In this document: piece by piece, positions 16,231-25,612 of the stretch | How the letters are laid out: each line of letters opens with the position of its first letter | Position numbering within the stretch: the first letter of the stretch is position 1 | Assembly: GCF_014385095.1 (NCBI RefSeq) | Contig: NZ_JACRTC010000001.1 | Location: forward strand, 124,001-188,000 | From: Zongyangia hominis | Lineage (GTDB): Bacteria > Bacillota > Clostridia > Oscillospirales > Ruminococcaceae | Reading direction: 5' to 3' | Length of the DNA stretch: 64,000 bases | Position numbers and translations under genes: made by a program | The notes under the pieces: generated by a model | What the model was told of the DNA's origin: nothing | What the model saw: only the letters and a program-made list of their open reading frames with translations | Database searches by the model: none

Positions 16231-17550
16231 GTGTCAAAGTTTGTAGCAAAGCCTTTGCACTCCATTTCAGTGCCCCACTACAAAAACACCATGGACAGTG
16301 GGACTGAAATCATGCCGGTGCCGGAGAAGGTGCTGCTGCCCATGATTCAGCATATGGGCGCGCCCTGCGAGCCGGTCGTCAAGGTGGGAGATCTTGTGAA
16401 GGTGGGACAACTCATCGGGGACACCGATGCGTTTATGTCCGCGCCCATTTATTCCAGCGTGTCCGGCAAGGTCACGTCCATCAGCGAGTTTATCAATCCC
16501 ATGGGTATGCGCACCCCGGCCATTGCCATTGAAAGCGACGGGGAGCAAGCCATCAGCGAGGACGTCCGGCCGCCGGAAGTCCACTCTAAAGAGGATTTCC
16601 TCAAAGCCGTGCGCAAAAGCGGGCTGGTGGGTCTTGGCGGCGCCGGCTTCCCGACCCATGTCAAATTAAACCCCAAGGACCCCGACAAGGTGGACACCCT
16701 CATCGTCAACGCCGCCGAGTGCGAGCCCTTCATCACCGCCGACTACCGGGAGATGATGGAGAACCCCGACGACATCATGGACGGCATCAAGCTGGTGATG
16801 CATTACCTGAACATCAAAAAATGCATCATCGGCATCGAAAACAACAAGCCCCGGGCCATTAAGCTGCTCTCCAAGATGGCGGAAAAGGAGCGGGGCATCG
16901 AGGTCATGACCCTCAAATCCGTCTACCCCCAGGGCGCTGAAAAGGTGCTCATCTACAATTCCACCAAGCGGGTGGTGGGAGAAGGCATGATTCCCGCCGA
17001 CGTGGGCGTCATCCCCATGAACGTCAGCTCCGTGGCCTTTGTGGCCCGGTATATAAAGACGGGCATGCCCCTCATTTCCCGCAGGCTCACCGTGGACGGC
17101 AGCGCCGTGCAGACCCCCAAAAACGTGATGGTGCCCCTGGGCGCTTCCTTCCAGAGCGTCATCGACTTCTGCGGCGGCTTTAAGGCCGAGCCCAAGGAGG
17201 TCTTTATGGGCGGGCCCATGATGGGCATCGACGTCTTTAATTTGGAATATCCGGTCATCAAAAACAACAACGCCATCATCGCTTTTGACGAGCGCCAGGC
17301 GGTCCACGCCAAGGAATCCAACTGCATCCGGTGCGGACGGTGCGTCGCGGCCTGTCCGTTTAACCTGATGCCCGCGGCCATCGAGAAGGCCTACCACCTC
17401 AAGCAGGTGGACGCCCTTAAAGGACCGCTCAAAGTCATGCTGTGCATGGAGTGCGGCTGCTGCTCCTATGTATGTCCGGCCAAGCGGCAGCTGGTGGCCA
17501 CCAATAAGCTGGCCAAAAATCTGGTCAGAAAAGCGACGACAAAAAAGTAA
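16231..17550 (+). CDS. rnfC: Rnf complex subunit C (electron-input Fe-S/FMN subunit)
   Basis: A 439-residue peripheral subunit. After an RnfC N-terminal barrel-sandwich domain (VKVGDLVKVGQLIG, APIYSSVSGKV), the Rossmann-like NADH/FMN domain reads GLVGLGGAGFPTHVKL and INAAECEPFITAD-like VNAAECEPF. Two CxxCxxCxxxC clusters near the end (CIRCGRCVAAC and CMECGCCSYVC) bind two 4Fe-4S centres. It is the NADH-facing subunit of the ferredoxin:NAD+ oxidoreductase. GTG 16231 follows GGAGG by eight bases. It is third gene of the apbE operon. Confidence 0.95.
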   Translation: MSKFVAKPLHSISVPHYKNTMDSGTEIMPVPEKVLLPMIQHMGAPCEPVVKVGDLVKVGQLIGDTDAFMSAPIYSSVSGKVTSISEFINPMGMRTPAIAIESDGEQAISEDVRPPEVHSKEDFLKAVRKSGLVGLGGAGFPTHVKLNPKDPDKVDTLIVNAAECEPFITADYREMMENPDDIMDGIKLVMHYLNIKKCIIGIENNKPRAIKLLSKMAEKERGIEVMTLKSVYPQGAEKVLIYNSTKRVVGEGMIPADVGVIPMNVSSVAFVARYIKTGMPLISRRLTVDGSAVQTPKNVMVPLGASFQSVIDFCGGFKAEPKEVFMGGPMMGIDVFNLEYPVIKNNNAIIAFDERQAVHAKESNCIRCGRCVAACPFNLMPAAIEKAYHLKQVDALKGPLKVMLCMECGCCSYVCPAKRQLVATNKLAKNLVRKATTKK

Positions 17551-17562
17551 GGGGTGAACGCA

Positions 17563-18498
17563 TTGAGTAACAAATTGATGGTAGCATCTTCTCCGCATAT
17601 CAAGGATGCCATGACAACGCAGAAAATCATGCTGAATGTGATCATCGCTTTGACACCGGCACTGATTGCCTCGGTCATCATCTTCGGCTTCCGGGCGCTA
17701 CTTGTCACCGCCGTGTGCGCGGTGTCCTGCGTTATGTTTGAATATCTCTACCGGGCGCTGCTCAAAAAGGACAACACCACCTCGGACCTCTCCGCGGTGG
17801 TGACCGGCATGCTGCTGGCCTTTAACCTGCCGGTTACCATCCCCATTTGGATGGCGGTCATCGGCTCCTTTGTCTCCATTGTGGTGGTCAAGCAGCTCTT
17901 CGGCGGCATCGGCCAGAACTTTGCCAACCCCGCCATCGTGGGGCGCATCGTGCTGTTTTTGTCCTTCTCCAGCGCCATGTCCACCTGGGTGGAGCCGTTT
18001 TATTACCGCAGCGCCGACGTGGTGGCCACCGCCACCCCGCTGGCCCTGCTTTCCGACCCGGCGGCCGCCATCCCCAGCAACATGGAGCTGTTCCTGGGAC
18101 TCACCGGCGGCTGCCTGGGCGAGACCTGCGCTTTGGCGCTCCTCATCGGCGGCGTCTATCTGGTGGCGCGCAGAATCATTAATCCCATGGCGCCGGTAGC
18201 TTTCATCGGCACCGTCTTTGTGGGCAGCTTCCTGCTGGGGCTCGACCCCGTGGCCCAGATCCTCTCCGGCGGCCTCATGCTGGGCGCCATCTTTATGGCC
18301 ACCGACTACGCCACCTCCCCGGTCACCTTCTGGGGCAAATGCATCTTCGGCGTGGGCTGCGGACTGATCACCCTGCTCATTCGCAACTTTGCTTCCTATC
18401 CCGAAGGCGTATCCTTCGCCATTTTACTGATGAACATACTGACCCCCTATATTGAGAAGCTCACCAGACCCCGTGTGTTTGGAGGTGCGAAGGCATGA
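17563..18498 (+). CDS. rnfD: Rnf complex subunit D (flavinylated membrane subunit)
   Basis: A 311-residue membrane protein with about nine helices of the RnfD/NqrB family. The extracytoplasmic stretch ADVVATATPLALL matches the known site where FMN is covalently bound through threonine (usual form TSATPL). GQNFANPAIVGRI and MATDYATSPVTFWG are further family signatures. TTG 17563 is chosen because AAGGGGTG lies six bases upstream; a GTG at 17554 overlaps that site. It overlaps rnfG by four bases. Together with A and E it forms the ion-translocating core. Confidence 0.94.
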   Translation: MSNKLMVASSPHIKDAMTTQKIMLNVIIALTPALIASVIIFGFRALLVTAVCAVSCVMFEYLYRALLKKDNTTSDLSAVVTGMLLAFNLPVTIPIWMAVIGSFVSIVVVKQLFGGIGQNFANPAIVGRIVLFLSFSSAMSTWVEPFYYRSADVVATATPLALLSDPAAAIPSNMELFLGLTGGCLGETCALALLIGGVYLVARRIINPMAPVAFIGTVFVGSFLLGLDPVAQILSGGLMLGAIFMATDYATSPVTFWGKCIFGVGCGLITLLIRNFASYPEGVSFAILLMNILTPYIEKLTRPRVFGGAKA

Positions 18499-19028
18499 AT
18501 ATTGTAAGAGAAATCATCAAACCCACCGCGGTGCTGCTCATCATCTGTCTGGTGGTCACCGCCTGCCTGGTGGGCACTTATCAGCTCACCGCCCCCATCA
18601 TCGCGGCCCAGGGCGACGCGGCCTCCAACGAGGCGCGCAAGGAGGTCCTGCCCGACGCGGACGGCTTTGAAAAACTGGATGTGGACGAGGCGCTCGCCGG
18701 TACGGGCATCCTGGAAATCCACAAGGCCAAAAACGGGGCCGGCGTCACCGTCAAAGCCGTCGGCAAGGGTTATGGCGGCGACATCACCGTCATGACCGGA
18801 CTGGACGGCGAGGGCGCCGTAGTCGCGGTCAAGGTGCTGGAAGCCAGCGAGACGCCGGGACTTGGCAGCAAGACGGCGGAGCCCGACTTCCTAAACCGCT
18901 TTACCGGCAAGAGCGGCAACGTGGACGACGTGCAGACCATTGCCGGCGCCACCATCTCCTCCACCGCCATGAAGGGCATTTTGAACGCCACCCTGGCCGC
19001 CTATGATCAGATAAAGGGGGAACTCTAA
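18495..19028 (+). CDS. rnfG: Rnf complex subunit G (covalent FMN subunit)
   Basis: A 177-residue protein with one N-terminal helix (PTAVLLIICLVVTACLVGTY) and an extracytoplasmic FMN-binding domain. The flavinylation site is AGATISSTAMKG; the sequence ASETPGLGSK before it is a further RnfG hallmark. The target threonine receives FMN from ApbE, which the first gene of the operon encodes. It overlaps rnfD by ATGA and ends two bases before rnfE. Confidence 0.95.
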   Translation: MNIVREIIKPTAVLLIICLVVTACLVGTYQLTAPIIAAQGDAASNEARKEVLPDADGFEKLDVDEALAGTGILEIHKAKNGAGVTVKAVGKGYGGDITVMTGLDGEGAVVAVKVLEASETPGLGSKTAEPDFLNRFTGKSGNVDDVQTIAGATISSTAMKGILNATLAAYDQIKGEL

Positions 19029-19029
19029 G

Positions 19030-19701
19030 ATGAACAGAATGAAAATTTTGATGAACGGCATCATCAAGGAGAACCCGGTTCTGGTCCTGTTGTTGGGCAC
19101 CTGCCCGACCCTAGCCGTCACCACCATGGCCAAGAACGGCCTGGGCATGGGACTGGCCGCGACCTTCGTTCTCATCGGCTCCAACGTGGTCATCTCCTTA
19201 CTCAAAAAAGTGATTCCCGACAAGGTCCGCATCCCCGCCTATATCGTGGTTATCGCGGGCTTCGTCACCATCATCCAGCTGCTCGTCAAGGCCCTTGTGC
19301 CGTTTCTCGACAAGGAGCTGGGCATCTTCCTGCCGCTGATTGTCGTTAACTGCATCATTCTGGCCCGGGCGGAGCTTTTCGCCAGCAAGAACACGGTGCT
19401 CAACAGCCTCCTGGACGGCGTGGGCATGGGTCTCGGGTTTACCATGGCGCTGCTCATCATCGGCTCCATTCGTGAGATCATCGGCGCGGGCACTTGGTTC
19501 GGCATCACCTTGCTGCCGGCGGGCGTGGAGCCCATGAAGATTTTCGCGTCGGCGCCGGGCGGCTTCTTCGTCTTCGGCTGCGTCATCGCGGCGGTCAACT
19601 TCATCTCCCGCAAGCGGGGCAAGACCGTCAAGAAATCCACCGGCTGCGCCGCCTGCCCCATGGCGGAACAGTGCGGAAAAACCAACGAGGGAGGATGCTA
19701 A
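19030..19701 (+). CDS. rnfE: Rnf complex subunit E, with Cys-rich tail
   Basis: A 223-residue protein with six helices of the RnfA/RnfE/NqrDE family (NPVLVLLLGTCPTLAVTTMAKNG-like start; LGIFLPLIVVNCIILARAE core). RnfA and RnfE form an inverted pseudo-symmetric pair that is thought to hold an iron centre in the membrane. The C-terminal tail after residue about 200 carries five cysteines (TGCAACPMAEQC, then GGC), longer than the classical subunit and possibly an extra metal site. Only one base separates it from rnfG. Confidence 0.94.
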   Translation: MNRMKILMNGIIKENPVLVLLLGTCPTLAVTTMAKNGLGMGLAATFVLIGSNVVISLLKKVIPDKVRIPAYIVVIAGFVTIIQLLVKALVPFLDKELGIFLPLIVVNCIILARAELFASKNTVLNSLLDGVGMGLGFTMALLIIGSIREIIGAGTWFGITLLPAGVEPMKIFASAPGGFFVFGCVIAAVNFISRKRGKTVKKSTGCAACPMAEQCGKTNEGGC

Positions 19702-19704
19702 ACC

Positions 19705-20295
19705 ATGAAAGAAATATTTATGATCTTGGTCAGCGCCATCCTGGTCGACAACTTCGTCCTTTCCAAATTTATGGGCGTATGTCCCTTCCTGGGCGTCTCT
19801 AAGAAGCTGGACTCCGCCGTGGGCATGGGCCTGGCGGTCACCTTCGTCATGGTCATGGCGTCGGCCGTCACCTATCCCATCTATAAATACCTACTGCTGG
19901 AATATGACCTGACCTATCTCAACACCATTGTCTTTATCCTGGTCATCGCCGCCTTTGTGCAGTTAGTAGAAATTGTACTCAAGAAGTTTATCCCCGCCCT
20001 GCACAAATCCCTGGGCGTCTACCTGCCGCTGATTACCACCAACTGCGCGGTGCTGGGCGTGACGCTGCTCAACGTGGACAATAGCTACAACTTTTTAAAT
20101 TCCATCGTCAACGGCGCAGGCGCGGGCCTCGGCTTTTTGCTGGCCATGGTCCTCTTCTCCGGCGTCCGGCAGCGGATGGAAGGCTGCGATATTCCCGATT
20201 CGTTCAAGGGGATGCCCATCACCCTGGTGGCGGCGTCCCTGGTATCCCTGTCCTTCGGCGGCTTTATGGGCGTCGTGGACGGGCTGTTCAAATAG
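19705..20295 (+). CDS. rnfA: Rnf complex subunit A
   Basis: A 196-residue, six-helix subunit homologous to RnfE. Diagnostic segments are the start ILVSAILVDNFVLSKFMGVCPFLGVSKK and LGVYLPLITTNCAVLGVTLL, which carry the paired membrane cysteines. Canonical length. Three bases separate it from rnfE. Confidence 0.95.
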   Translation: MKEIFMILVSAILVDNFVLSKFMGVCPFLGVSKKLDSAVGMGLAVTFVMVMASAVTYPIYKYLLLEYDLTYLNTIVFILVIAAFVQLVEIVLKKFIPALHKSLGVYLPLITTNCAVLGVTLLNVDNSYNFLNSIVNGAGAGLGFLLAMVLFSGVRQRMEGCDIPDSFKGMPITLVAASLVSLSFGGFMGVVDGLFK

Positions 20296-20319
20296 GCCAA
20301 AGAGGAAAGGGAGGTTGCC

Positions 20320-21126
20320 ATGTTTACAACAATTGTATTGCCAATTCTCATCCTGACGGCTCTCGGTTTGCTCGCTGGCCTGCTGCTTGCGCTGGCCGCC
20401 AAGTTTATGGCGGTCAAGACCGATCCGAAATTCGATCAGATCCGGGAGGTGCTGCCCGGCGCTAACTGCGGCGCCTGCGGATATGCCGGCTGTGACGCCT
20501 ACGCCAAGGCGTTGGCCGGGACCCCGGGCATCAAGACAAATCTGTGCGTCCCCGGCGGCGACAAGACGTCCCGCGCCATCAGCGCGGTCTTGGGCGTGGA
20601 CTTTGCCGACGTGGAGGAAGTTTCCGCCATGGTCAAATGCGGCGGTGACTGCGACGCCACCGACTATATCATGGAGTATCGGGGCCCTCAGACCTGTTCG
20701 GCCTGCAACACCTTCTACCAGGGCCGGGGCAAGTGCAGCCATGCCTGCCTGGGCTTCGGCGACTGCGTGGCGGTGTGCATGTTCGACGCCATCCACATCG
20801 TAAACGGCGTGGCGGTGGTGGACAAAGAGAAATGCACCGGCTGTGGCATGTGTTCCCGCGAGTGCCCCAACGCCCTCATTGAGATGCGCCCGGCGGGCAA
20901 CGTGGTCTTTGTGGGATGCTCCTCCCACGACAAGGGCGCGTTCACTCGAAAGGTATGCGCCAACGGCTGCATCGGATGCAAGAAGTGCGAAAAGGTCTGT
21001 CCCACCGGGGCGGCCAAGGTCACCGACAATCTGGCGGCCATCGACCCCAAGACCTGCATCAACTGCCGGGCCTGCGAGGAGGCTTGTCCCACCGGGGCCA
21101 TCCGCTCCTACCCGCTGAAAAAATAA
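20320..21126 (+). CDS. rnfB: Rnf complex subunit B (ferredoxin-like)
   Basis: A 268-residue protein with one N-terminal helix ([21 protein letters not shown]), then the Fe-S motif [13 protein letters not shown]...C of RnfB, then several ferredoxin-type clusters ([24 protein letters not shown] and [12 protein letters not shown]). It accepts electrons from reduced ferredoxin. The start ATG follows GGGAGG. Last gene of the operon, followed by a terminator. The order C-D-G-E-A-B is the standard clostridial one. Confidence 0.95.
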   Translation: MFTTIVLPILILTALGLLAGLLLALAAKFMAVKTDPKFDQIREVLPGANCGACGYAGCDAYAKALAGTPGIKTNLCVPGGDKTSRAISAVLGVDFADVEEVSAMVKCGGDCDATDYIMEYRGPQTCSACNTFYQGRGKCSHACLGFGDCVAVCMFDAIHIVNGVAVVDKEKCTGCGMCSRECPNALIEMRPAGNVVFVGCSSHDKGAFTRKVCANGCIGCKKCEKVCPTGAAKVTDNLAAIDPKTCINCRACEEACPTGAIRSYPLKK

Positions 21127-21130
21127 AGAG

Positions 21131-21159
21131 AAACAGCCGCCATAAGCGGCTGTTTTTTT
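21131..21159 (+). terminator. Terminator of the apbE-rnf operon
   Basis: A perfect stem, AAACAGCCGC with GCGGCTGTTT, a five-base loop, then TTTTG. Confidence 0.93.
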
Positions 21160-21328
21160 GCGGGCAAATCTATGGTTGGCAATTTAGTGAACGCAGTGCT
21201 ATTTATTTCATGCATTTCCAAATTGTTCACAAATTGTTCTTTCGCAAGTTACGAATTTTGCGGGAGATTGCGATAAAATAATTATGTAGTTTCAATATTT
21301 TGCCGGCAAATATTAGGAGCGTGAACAG

Positions 21329-21769
21329 ATGTCTGATCAAGAGACAGCCCAGCGCCTGGTAGAATTGCTGGCCCTGTTTGGAAGGGCAAACACTTCCAAA
21401 ATTAAGTTTCCGGGAATCAAAACAACCGAGCTCAATGCCATTGTGTGCATCAAATCCCAGGAGGACGAGCATCAGGAGGGAATTAAAACCTCCGACATCG
21501 GCCGCCTGTTGGGTGTGACGCCGCCCAGTATTACGCCGGTCATTAACTCCTTGGAGGAGCAGGGTTACGTCACCCGCCTCTATTCCAAGCTGGACCGCCG
21601 GGTCGTCAGGGTAAAGCTGACCGATCGGGGGGAAGCAGTGTACGAAGAGGCCAGGGAGCTGATGATTCAAAAAAATCGGGGACTGATGGAATATCTGGGG
21701 CACGACGACAGCCGTCAGTTTGTCAGAATTTTGCAAAATGCCTTGGGGTACATGAGCAGGAAAAACTGA
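21329..21769 (+). CDS. MarR-family transcriptional regulator
   Basis: A 146-residue winged-helix protein. The recognition region reads TSDIGRLLGVTPPSITPVINSLEEQGYV, followed by the wing KLDRRVVRVKLTDRGE; this is the MarR signature (DxRxxxxxLT). The start is ATG 21329 with AGGAG nine bases upstream. It stands in front of an ABC exporter pair, the usual arrangement of a drug-responsive MarR repressor with its target. The perfect palindrome at 21842-21868, ahead of the exporter, is its most likely operator, and a TTTGCCGGCAAA palindrome (21299-21310) lies just upstream of its own start. Confidence 0.92.
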   Translation: MSDQETAQRLVELLALFGRANTSKIKFPGIKTTELNAIVCIKSQEDEHQEGIKTSDIGRLLGVTPPSITPVINSLEEQGYVTRLYSKLDRRVVRVKLTDRGEAVYEEARELMIQKNRGLMEYLGHDDSRQFVRILQNALGYMSRKN

Positions 21770-21841
21770 AAACCGAAAAGATGAGAGCGGAGGCACTTTC
21801 CCATGAAGGACATGAGGAAATTGCCTCCTATCGATTTTTTT

Positions 21842-21868
21842 CAACTATTTCACCGGGTGAAATAGTTG
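21842..21868. promoter_or_regulatory. Perfect 13-bp inverted repeat, likely MarR operator
   Basis: CAACTATTTCACC and GGTGAAATAGTTG are exact complements separated by one G. It lies about 80 bases before the exporter start and 73 bases after the MarR stop. No T tract follows on either strand that would make it a terminator, so a protein-binding site is the better reading. Confidence 0.7.
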
Positions 21869-21946
21869 GCCGTCCTGACTAAACGGCACAAAAGAAGAGA
21901 AAAATATCCCAGAGAACTGGGAAGACAACCGCATAGGGGGGTATTT

Positions 21947-23677
21947 ATGACAAAACTTTTGAGGTATTTGCGGCCTTTTACCAAGGGGATTGTTCTGGTC
22001 GTGCTGCTGACTTTCGTCAGCGGCTTTGCAGATTTGTCCCTGCCGGCGCTGATGTCCAACATCATTGACAAGGGCGTGGCCACCGGCAACACCGGCTATA
22101 TCTTTACCATGGGCGCTCTGATGCTGGCGCTGGCCCTGTTGGGCATGGCGGCCACCATCGTGGTGGGCTATTTTGCCGCCCGGATTTCCACCGGCCTCGG
22201 CCGGGACCTGCGCAAGGGCATCTTTCGCAAGGTGGAGGAATTTGCTTTGGCAGAGTTCGACACCTTCGGCACTTCATCCCTCATCACCCGCACCACCAAC
22301 GACGTCCAGCAGCTCCAGATGTTCCTGATGATGCTCCTAAGGGTAGTCATCATGGCGCCGATCCTCTGTGTGGGCGGCATCATCATGACACTTGCCAAGA
22401 GCGCGTCTCTCTCCTTAGTGGTGGTGGTAGCCGTCCCGTTTTTGATCTTTATGGTCATGATGATTGCCAACCGGGCGTTACCTCTCTCCAAATCCATGCA
22501 GAGAAAGTTAGACCGGGTCAACATGGTCATGCGGGAAAAGCTGACCGGCATCCGGGTCATCAAGGCGTTTAACAACACCGAGTATGAAAAGGGGCGCTTT
22601 GATGAGGCAAACAAAGACTTGACCCAGACCACCGTCAAGATGCAGCGGACCATGGCCCTGCTCATGCCGGCGGTCATGGTCATCCTCAATTTTTCCACCA
22701 TCGGGCTGATGTGGTTCGGCGGCCTGCGCATCCAGGCGGGGGCCATGATGGTGGGCGACGTGATGGCGGTGGTGCAGTACGTCATGCAGATCATGATGTC
22801 CTTTGTCATGATGTCCATGGTCTTCGTCATGATGCCCAGAGCCTCCGCCTCGGCGGAGCGCATCATGGAGGTCATCGACTCCCAGATCACCGTCACCGAC
22901 CCCGAACAGCCCCGGCGGGCCCCGGAGGATGTCAAGGGCAGCGTCGAGTTTCGCCATGTGACCTTCTCCTATCCCGGCGCGCCGGAGCCTGTCATCAAGG
23001 ACATTTCCTTTGCCACGGCCAAGGGGGAGACCACCGCCATCATCGGCAGCACCGGCAGCGGCAAATCCACCATCATCAAGCTCATTCCCCGGCTCTACGA
23101 TGTGACCGAGGGCGAAGTATTGGTGGATGGAATCAATGTCCGGGACTATGCCCAGAAGGATCTGCGGGCGAAGATCGGCTATATCCCTCAAAAGGCGGTG
23201 CTCTTTTCGGGGACCATCCGTTCCAACATCCTTTCGGGGAAGGAGGACGCCACCGAGGAAGACATGCGGGCGGCGGCCATCCTCTCCCAGTCCATGGAGT
23301 TTATCGAGCAGAAGGAGGAGCAGTTTGACTCCCCCATCGCCCAGGGCGGAACCAACGTTTCAGGCGGACAGAAGCAGCGCCTCTCCATTGCCCGGGCGGC
23401 GGTGCGGGAGCCGGAAATCTATATTTTCGACGACAGCTTCTCAGCGCTGGACTTTAAGACCGACGCCGCTTTGCGGGCGGCGCTCAAAAAGAAGACGCAG
23501 GATGCGGCGGTCATCATTGTGGCCCAGCGCATCAGCACCATTATGGATGCCGACCGCATCCTGGTGATGGATGAGGGTCAGCTCATCGGCGTGGGAACCC
23601 ATCGGGAACTGCTAAATACTTGCGAAATCTATCGTGAGATTGCATCTTCGCAGCTGACGGCGGAGGAATTGGCATGA
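21947..23677 (+). CDS. ABC exporter subunit with degenerate ATP site (heterodimer half 1)
   Basis: A 576-residue fusion of a six-helix exporter domain (residues 1 to about 320) and an ATPase domain. Walker A is STGSGKST, the signature VSGGQKQRLSIARAA, but Walker B ends IFDDS instead of the usual DE and the H-loop position is VAQRIST, with glutamine for histidine. Those two changes mark the degenerate nucleotide site of heterodimeric exporters such as TM287/288 and BmrCD. ATG 21947 follows GGGGGG; the longer frame has no coding signs. It overlaps the partner gene by four bases and is probably repressed by the upstream MarR protein. Substrate unknown; a drug-like or lipid-like compound is typical. 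Confidence 0.93.
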   Translation: MTKLLRYLRPFTKGIVLVVLLTFVSGFADLSLPALMSNIIDKGVATGNTGYIFTMGALMLALALLGMAATIVVGYFAARISTGLGRDLRKGIFRKVEEFALAEFDTFGTSSLITRTTNDVQQLQMFLMMLLRVVIMAPILCVGGIIMTLAKSASLSLVVVVAVPFLIFMVMMIANRALPLSKSMQRKLDRVNMVMREKLTGIRVIKAFNNTEYEKGRFDEANKDLTQTTVKMQRTMALLMPAVMVILNFSTIGLMWFGGLRIQAGAMMVGDVMAVVQYVMQIMMSFVMMSMVFVMMPRASASAERIMEVIDSQITVTDPEQPRRAPEDVKGSVEFRHVTFSYPGAPEPVIKDISFATAKGETTAIIGSTGSGKSTIIKLIPRLYDVTEGEVLVDGINVRDYAQKDLRAKIGYIPQKAVLFSGTIRSNILSGKEDATEEDMRAAAILSQSMEFIEQKEEQFDSPIAQGGTNVSGGQKQRLSIARAAVREPEIYIFDDSFSALDFKTDAALRAALKKKTQDAAVIIVAQRISTIMDADRILVMDEGQLIGVGTHRELLNTCEIYREIASSQLTAEELA

Positions 23678-25497
23678 GTATGAGAATGGGACCGGGAAGA
23701 CACCAAGCTTCCCACTATGGAAAACCAAAAGATTTTAAAGGCACCCTCAAGCGTCTCTTGGGGTATTTAAAGCCCTACCGCGTTTCCCTGGGCGTTGCCA
23801 TCCTCTTTATCCTGCTGGCCACCCTCTTTTCCATCCTGAGCCCCAAGGTGCTAGGTATGGCCACCACCGAGCTCTTTTCCGGATTCCAGCGGATGGCAAC
23901 AGGTGGCGGCATCGACTTTGAAGCGGTGGGGAGGATCCTCATCGTTTTGGGCATCATCTACCTGCTTTCCGCCCTCTTTAACTACATCCAGCAATACATG
24001 ATCGCGGGCATCTCCCAAAAGACCATGTACAACCTGCGCAAGGATGTGGACGAAAAGCTGGCGAAACTGCCGCTTAATTACTTCGACACCCGCACCTACG
24101 GCGAAATCCTCAGCCGGGTCACCAACGACGTGGACACCGTGTCCACCTCCTTCCAGCAGAGTATTTCCCAGCTCATCACCTCGGTGGCCACCGTCATCGG
24201 CATCCTCGTGATGATGCTGGTCATCAGCCCCTGGCTCTCCCTGATCGCGCTGATCACCCTGCCGCTTTCCATGCTTGCCTCCATGAAGGTGGTCAAACGC
24301 TCCCAGGGCTTCTTTAAGGGCCAGCAGATTTCCATCGGCGAGCTCAACGGCCATGTGGAGGAGATGTACACCGGCCATGAGGTCATCAAGCTCTACGGCC
24401 GGGAAAAACAGGTGACCGAGGAGTTTGATAAAATTAACGACAAGCTCTTCGACAACGCCTGGAAGGCCCAGTTTTGTTCGAGCATCATCATGCCCATCAT
24501 TGGCTTTGTGGGCAACTTGGGTTATATCTTAGTCTGTGTGGGCGGCGGCGTCATGGTGTCCGCCGGCATGTTGCCGCTGGGCGATATCCAGGCCTTTATC
24601 CAATATCTGCGCCAGTTTAACCAGCCGATCTCCCAGACGGCCAATATCGCCAACATCATCCAGTCCACCGTAGCCGCCGCCGAGCGCATCTTCGAGGTCC
24701 TCGACGAGCAGGAGGAGGTGCCCGACACCGATCATCCGGTGAAGCTGACAAGCGTCAAGGGCGAGGTGGTCTTTGAAAACGTCACCTTCGGCTACGACAA
24801 AGAGCATCCGCTCATCAAAAACCTCAATTTCTCCGTCAAACCGGGCCAGAAGATCGCCATTGTCGGCCCCACCGGGGCGGGGAAGACCACTCTCGTCAAC
24901 CTCCTCATGCGCTTTTACGACGTGGACGGCGGGCGCATCCTCATCGACGGGGTGGACATCATGGATATGACCCGGGACGACCTGCGGGATATGTTCGGCA
25001 TGGTGCTCCAGGACACTTGGTCCTTTAAAGGCACCATTCGGGAGAACATCCGCTACGGCGACCTGGGGCAGAACGATAAGAACGTGGTCAAAGCAGCCGA
25101 CGCGGCCTATGCCGACCACTTCATCCGCACCCTGCCCGGCGGCTATGAGATGATCCTCAACGAGGACGCCTCCAATATCTCCCAAGGGCAGAAACAGCTG
25201 CTGACCATCGCCCGAGCGGTCCTCTCCGACCCGAGCATCCTCATCCTGGACGAAGCCACCAGCTCGGTGGACACCCGTACAGAGTTACTCATCCAAAAGG
25301 CCATGAATAAGCTCACCGAGGGCCGGACCAGCTTCGTCATCGCCCACCGCCTTTCCACCATCCGGGACGCCGACTGCATCCTGGTGCTCAAGGACGGCGA
25401 TATCATTGAGACAGGCAGCCACGAGGAGCTCATGGCCCAGGGAGGCTTCTACAAGACGCTCTATAATAGCCAGTTCGCCCAACCGGAAGCGGGTTAA
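23674..25497 (+). CDS. ABC exporter subunit with active ATP site (heterodimer half 2)
   Basis: A 607-residue exporter half. Walker A PTGAGKTT, Walker B ILDEATSSVD and H-loop IAHRLST are canonical, whereas the signature is ISQGQKQLL rather than LSGGQ. This is the complementary pattern to the upstream subunit: the degenerate site would be made of this signature and the other subunit's Walker motifs. The N-terminal helices follow a short basic extension (HQASHYGKPKDFKG). The ATGA overlap with the first subunit ensures equal production. A terminator follows directly. Confidence 0.94.
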   Translation: MSMRMGPGRHQASHYGKPKDFKGTLKRLLGYLKPYRVSLGVAILFILLATLFSILSPKVLGMATTELFSGFQRMATGGGIDFEAVGRILIVLGIIYLLSALFNYIQQYMIAGISQKTMYNLRKDVDEKLAKLPLNYFDTRTYGEILSRVTNDVDTVSTSFQQSISQLITSVATVIGILVMMLVISPWLSLIALITLPLSMLASMKVVKRSQGFFKGQQISIGELNGHVEEMYTGHEVIKLYGREKQVTEEFDKINDKLFDNAWKAQFCSSIIMPIIGFVGNLGYILVCVGGGVMVSAGMLPLGDIQAFIQYLRQFNQPISQTANIANIIQSTVAAAERIFEVLDEQEEVPDTDHPVKLTSVKGEVVFENVTFGYDKEHPLIKNLNFSVKPGQKIAIVGPTGAGKTTLVNLLMRFYDVDGGRILIDGVDIMDMTRDDLRDMFGMVLQDTWSFKGTIRENIRYGDLGQNDKNVVKAADAAYADHFIRTLPGGYEMILNEDASNISQGQKQLLTIARAVLSDPSILILDEATSSVDTRTELLIQKAMNKLTEGRTSFVIAHRLSTIRDADCILVLKDGDIIETGSHEELMAQGGFYKTLYNSQFAQPEAG

Positions 25498-25504
25498 AAC
25501 AAAA

Positions 25505-25539
25505 AAACTCCGCATGCATTTTGCATGCGGAGTTTTTTC
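25505..25539 (+). terminator. Terminator of the MarR-linked exporter operon
   Basis: A perfect stem, AACTCCGCATGCA with TGCATGCGGAGTT, a three- to four-base loop, then a T run. Confidence 0.93.
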
Positions 25540-25612
25540 TGCGCAAGGGGTGTATAAGGAGACGCCAGGTGTGGTAAAATGTGGGGGAAATGGGAAACGA
25601 GGAGGAACTTTT

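Noticed and set aside
21842..21868. Palindrome considered as a terminator of the MarR gene
   Set aside because: No T tract follows on either strand and the loop is a single base, which does not suit an RNA hairpin but suits a protein-binding site.
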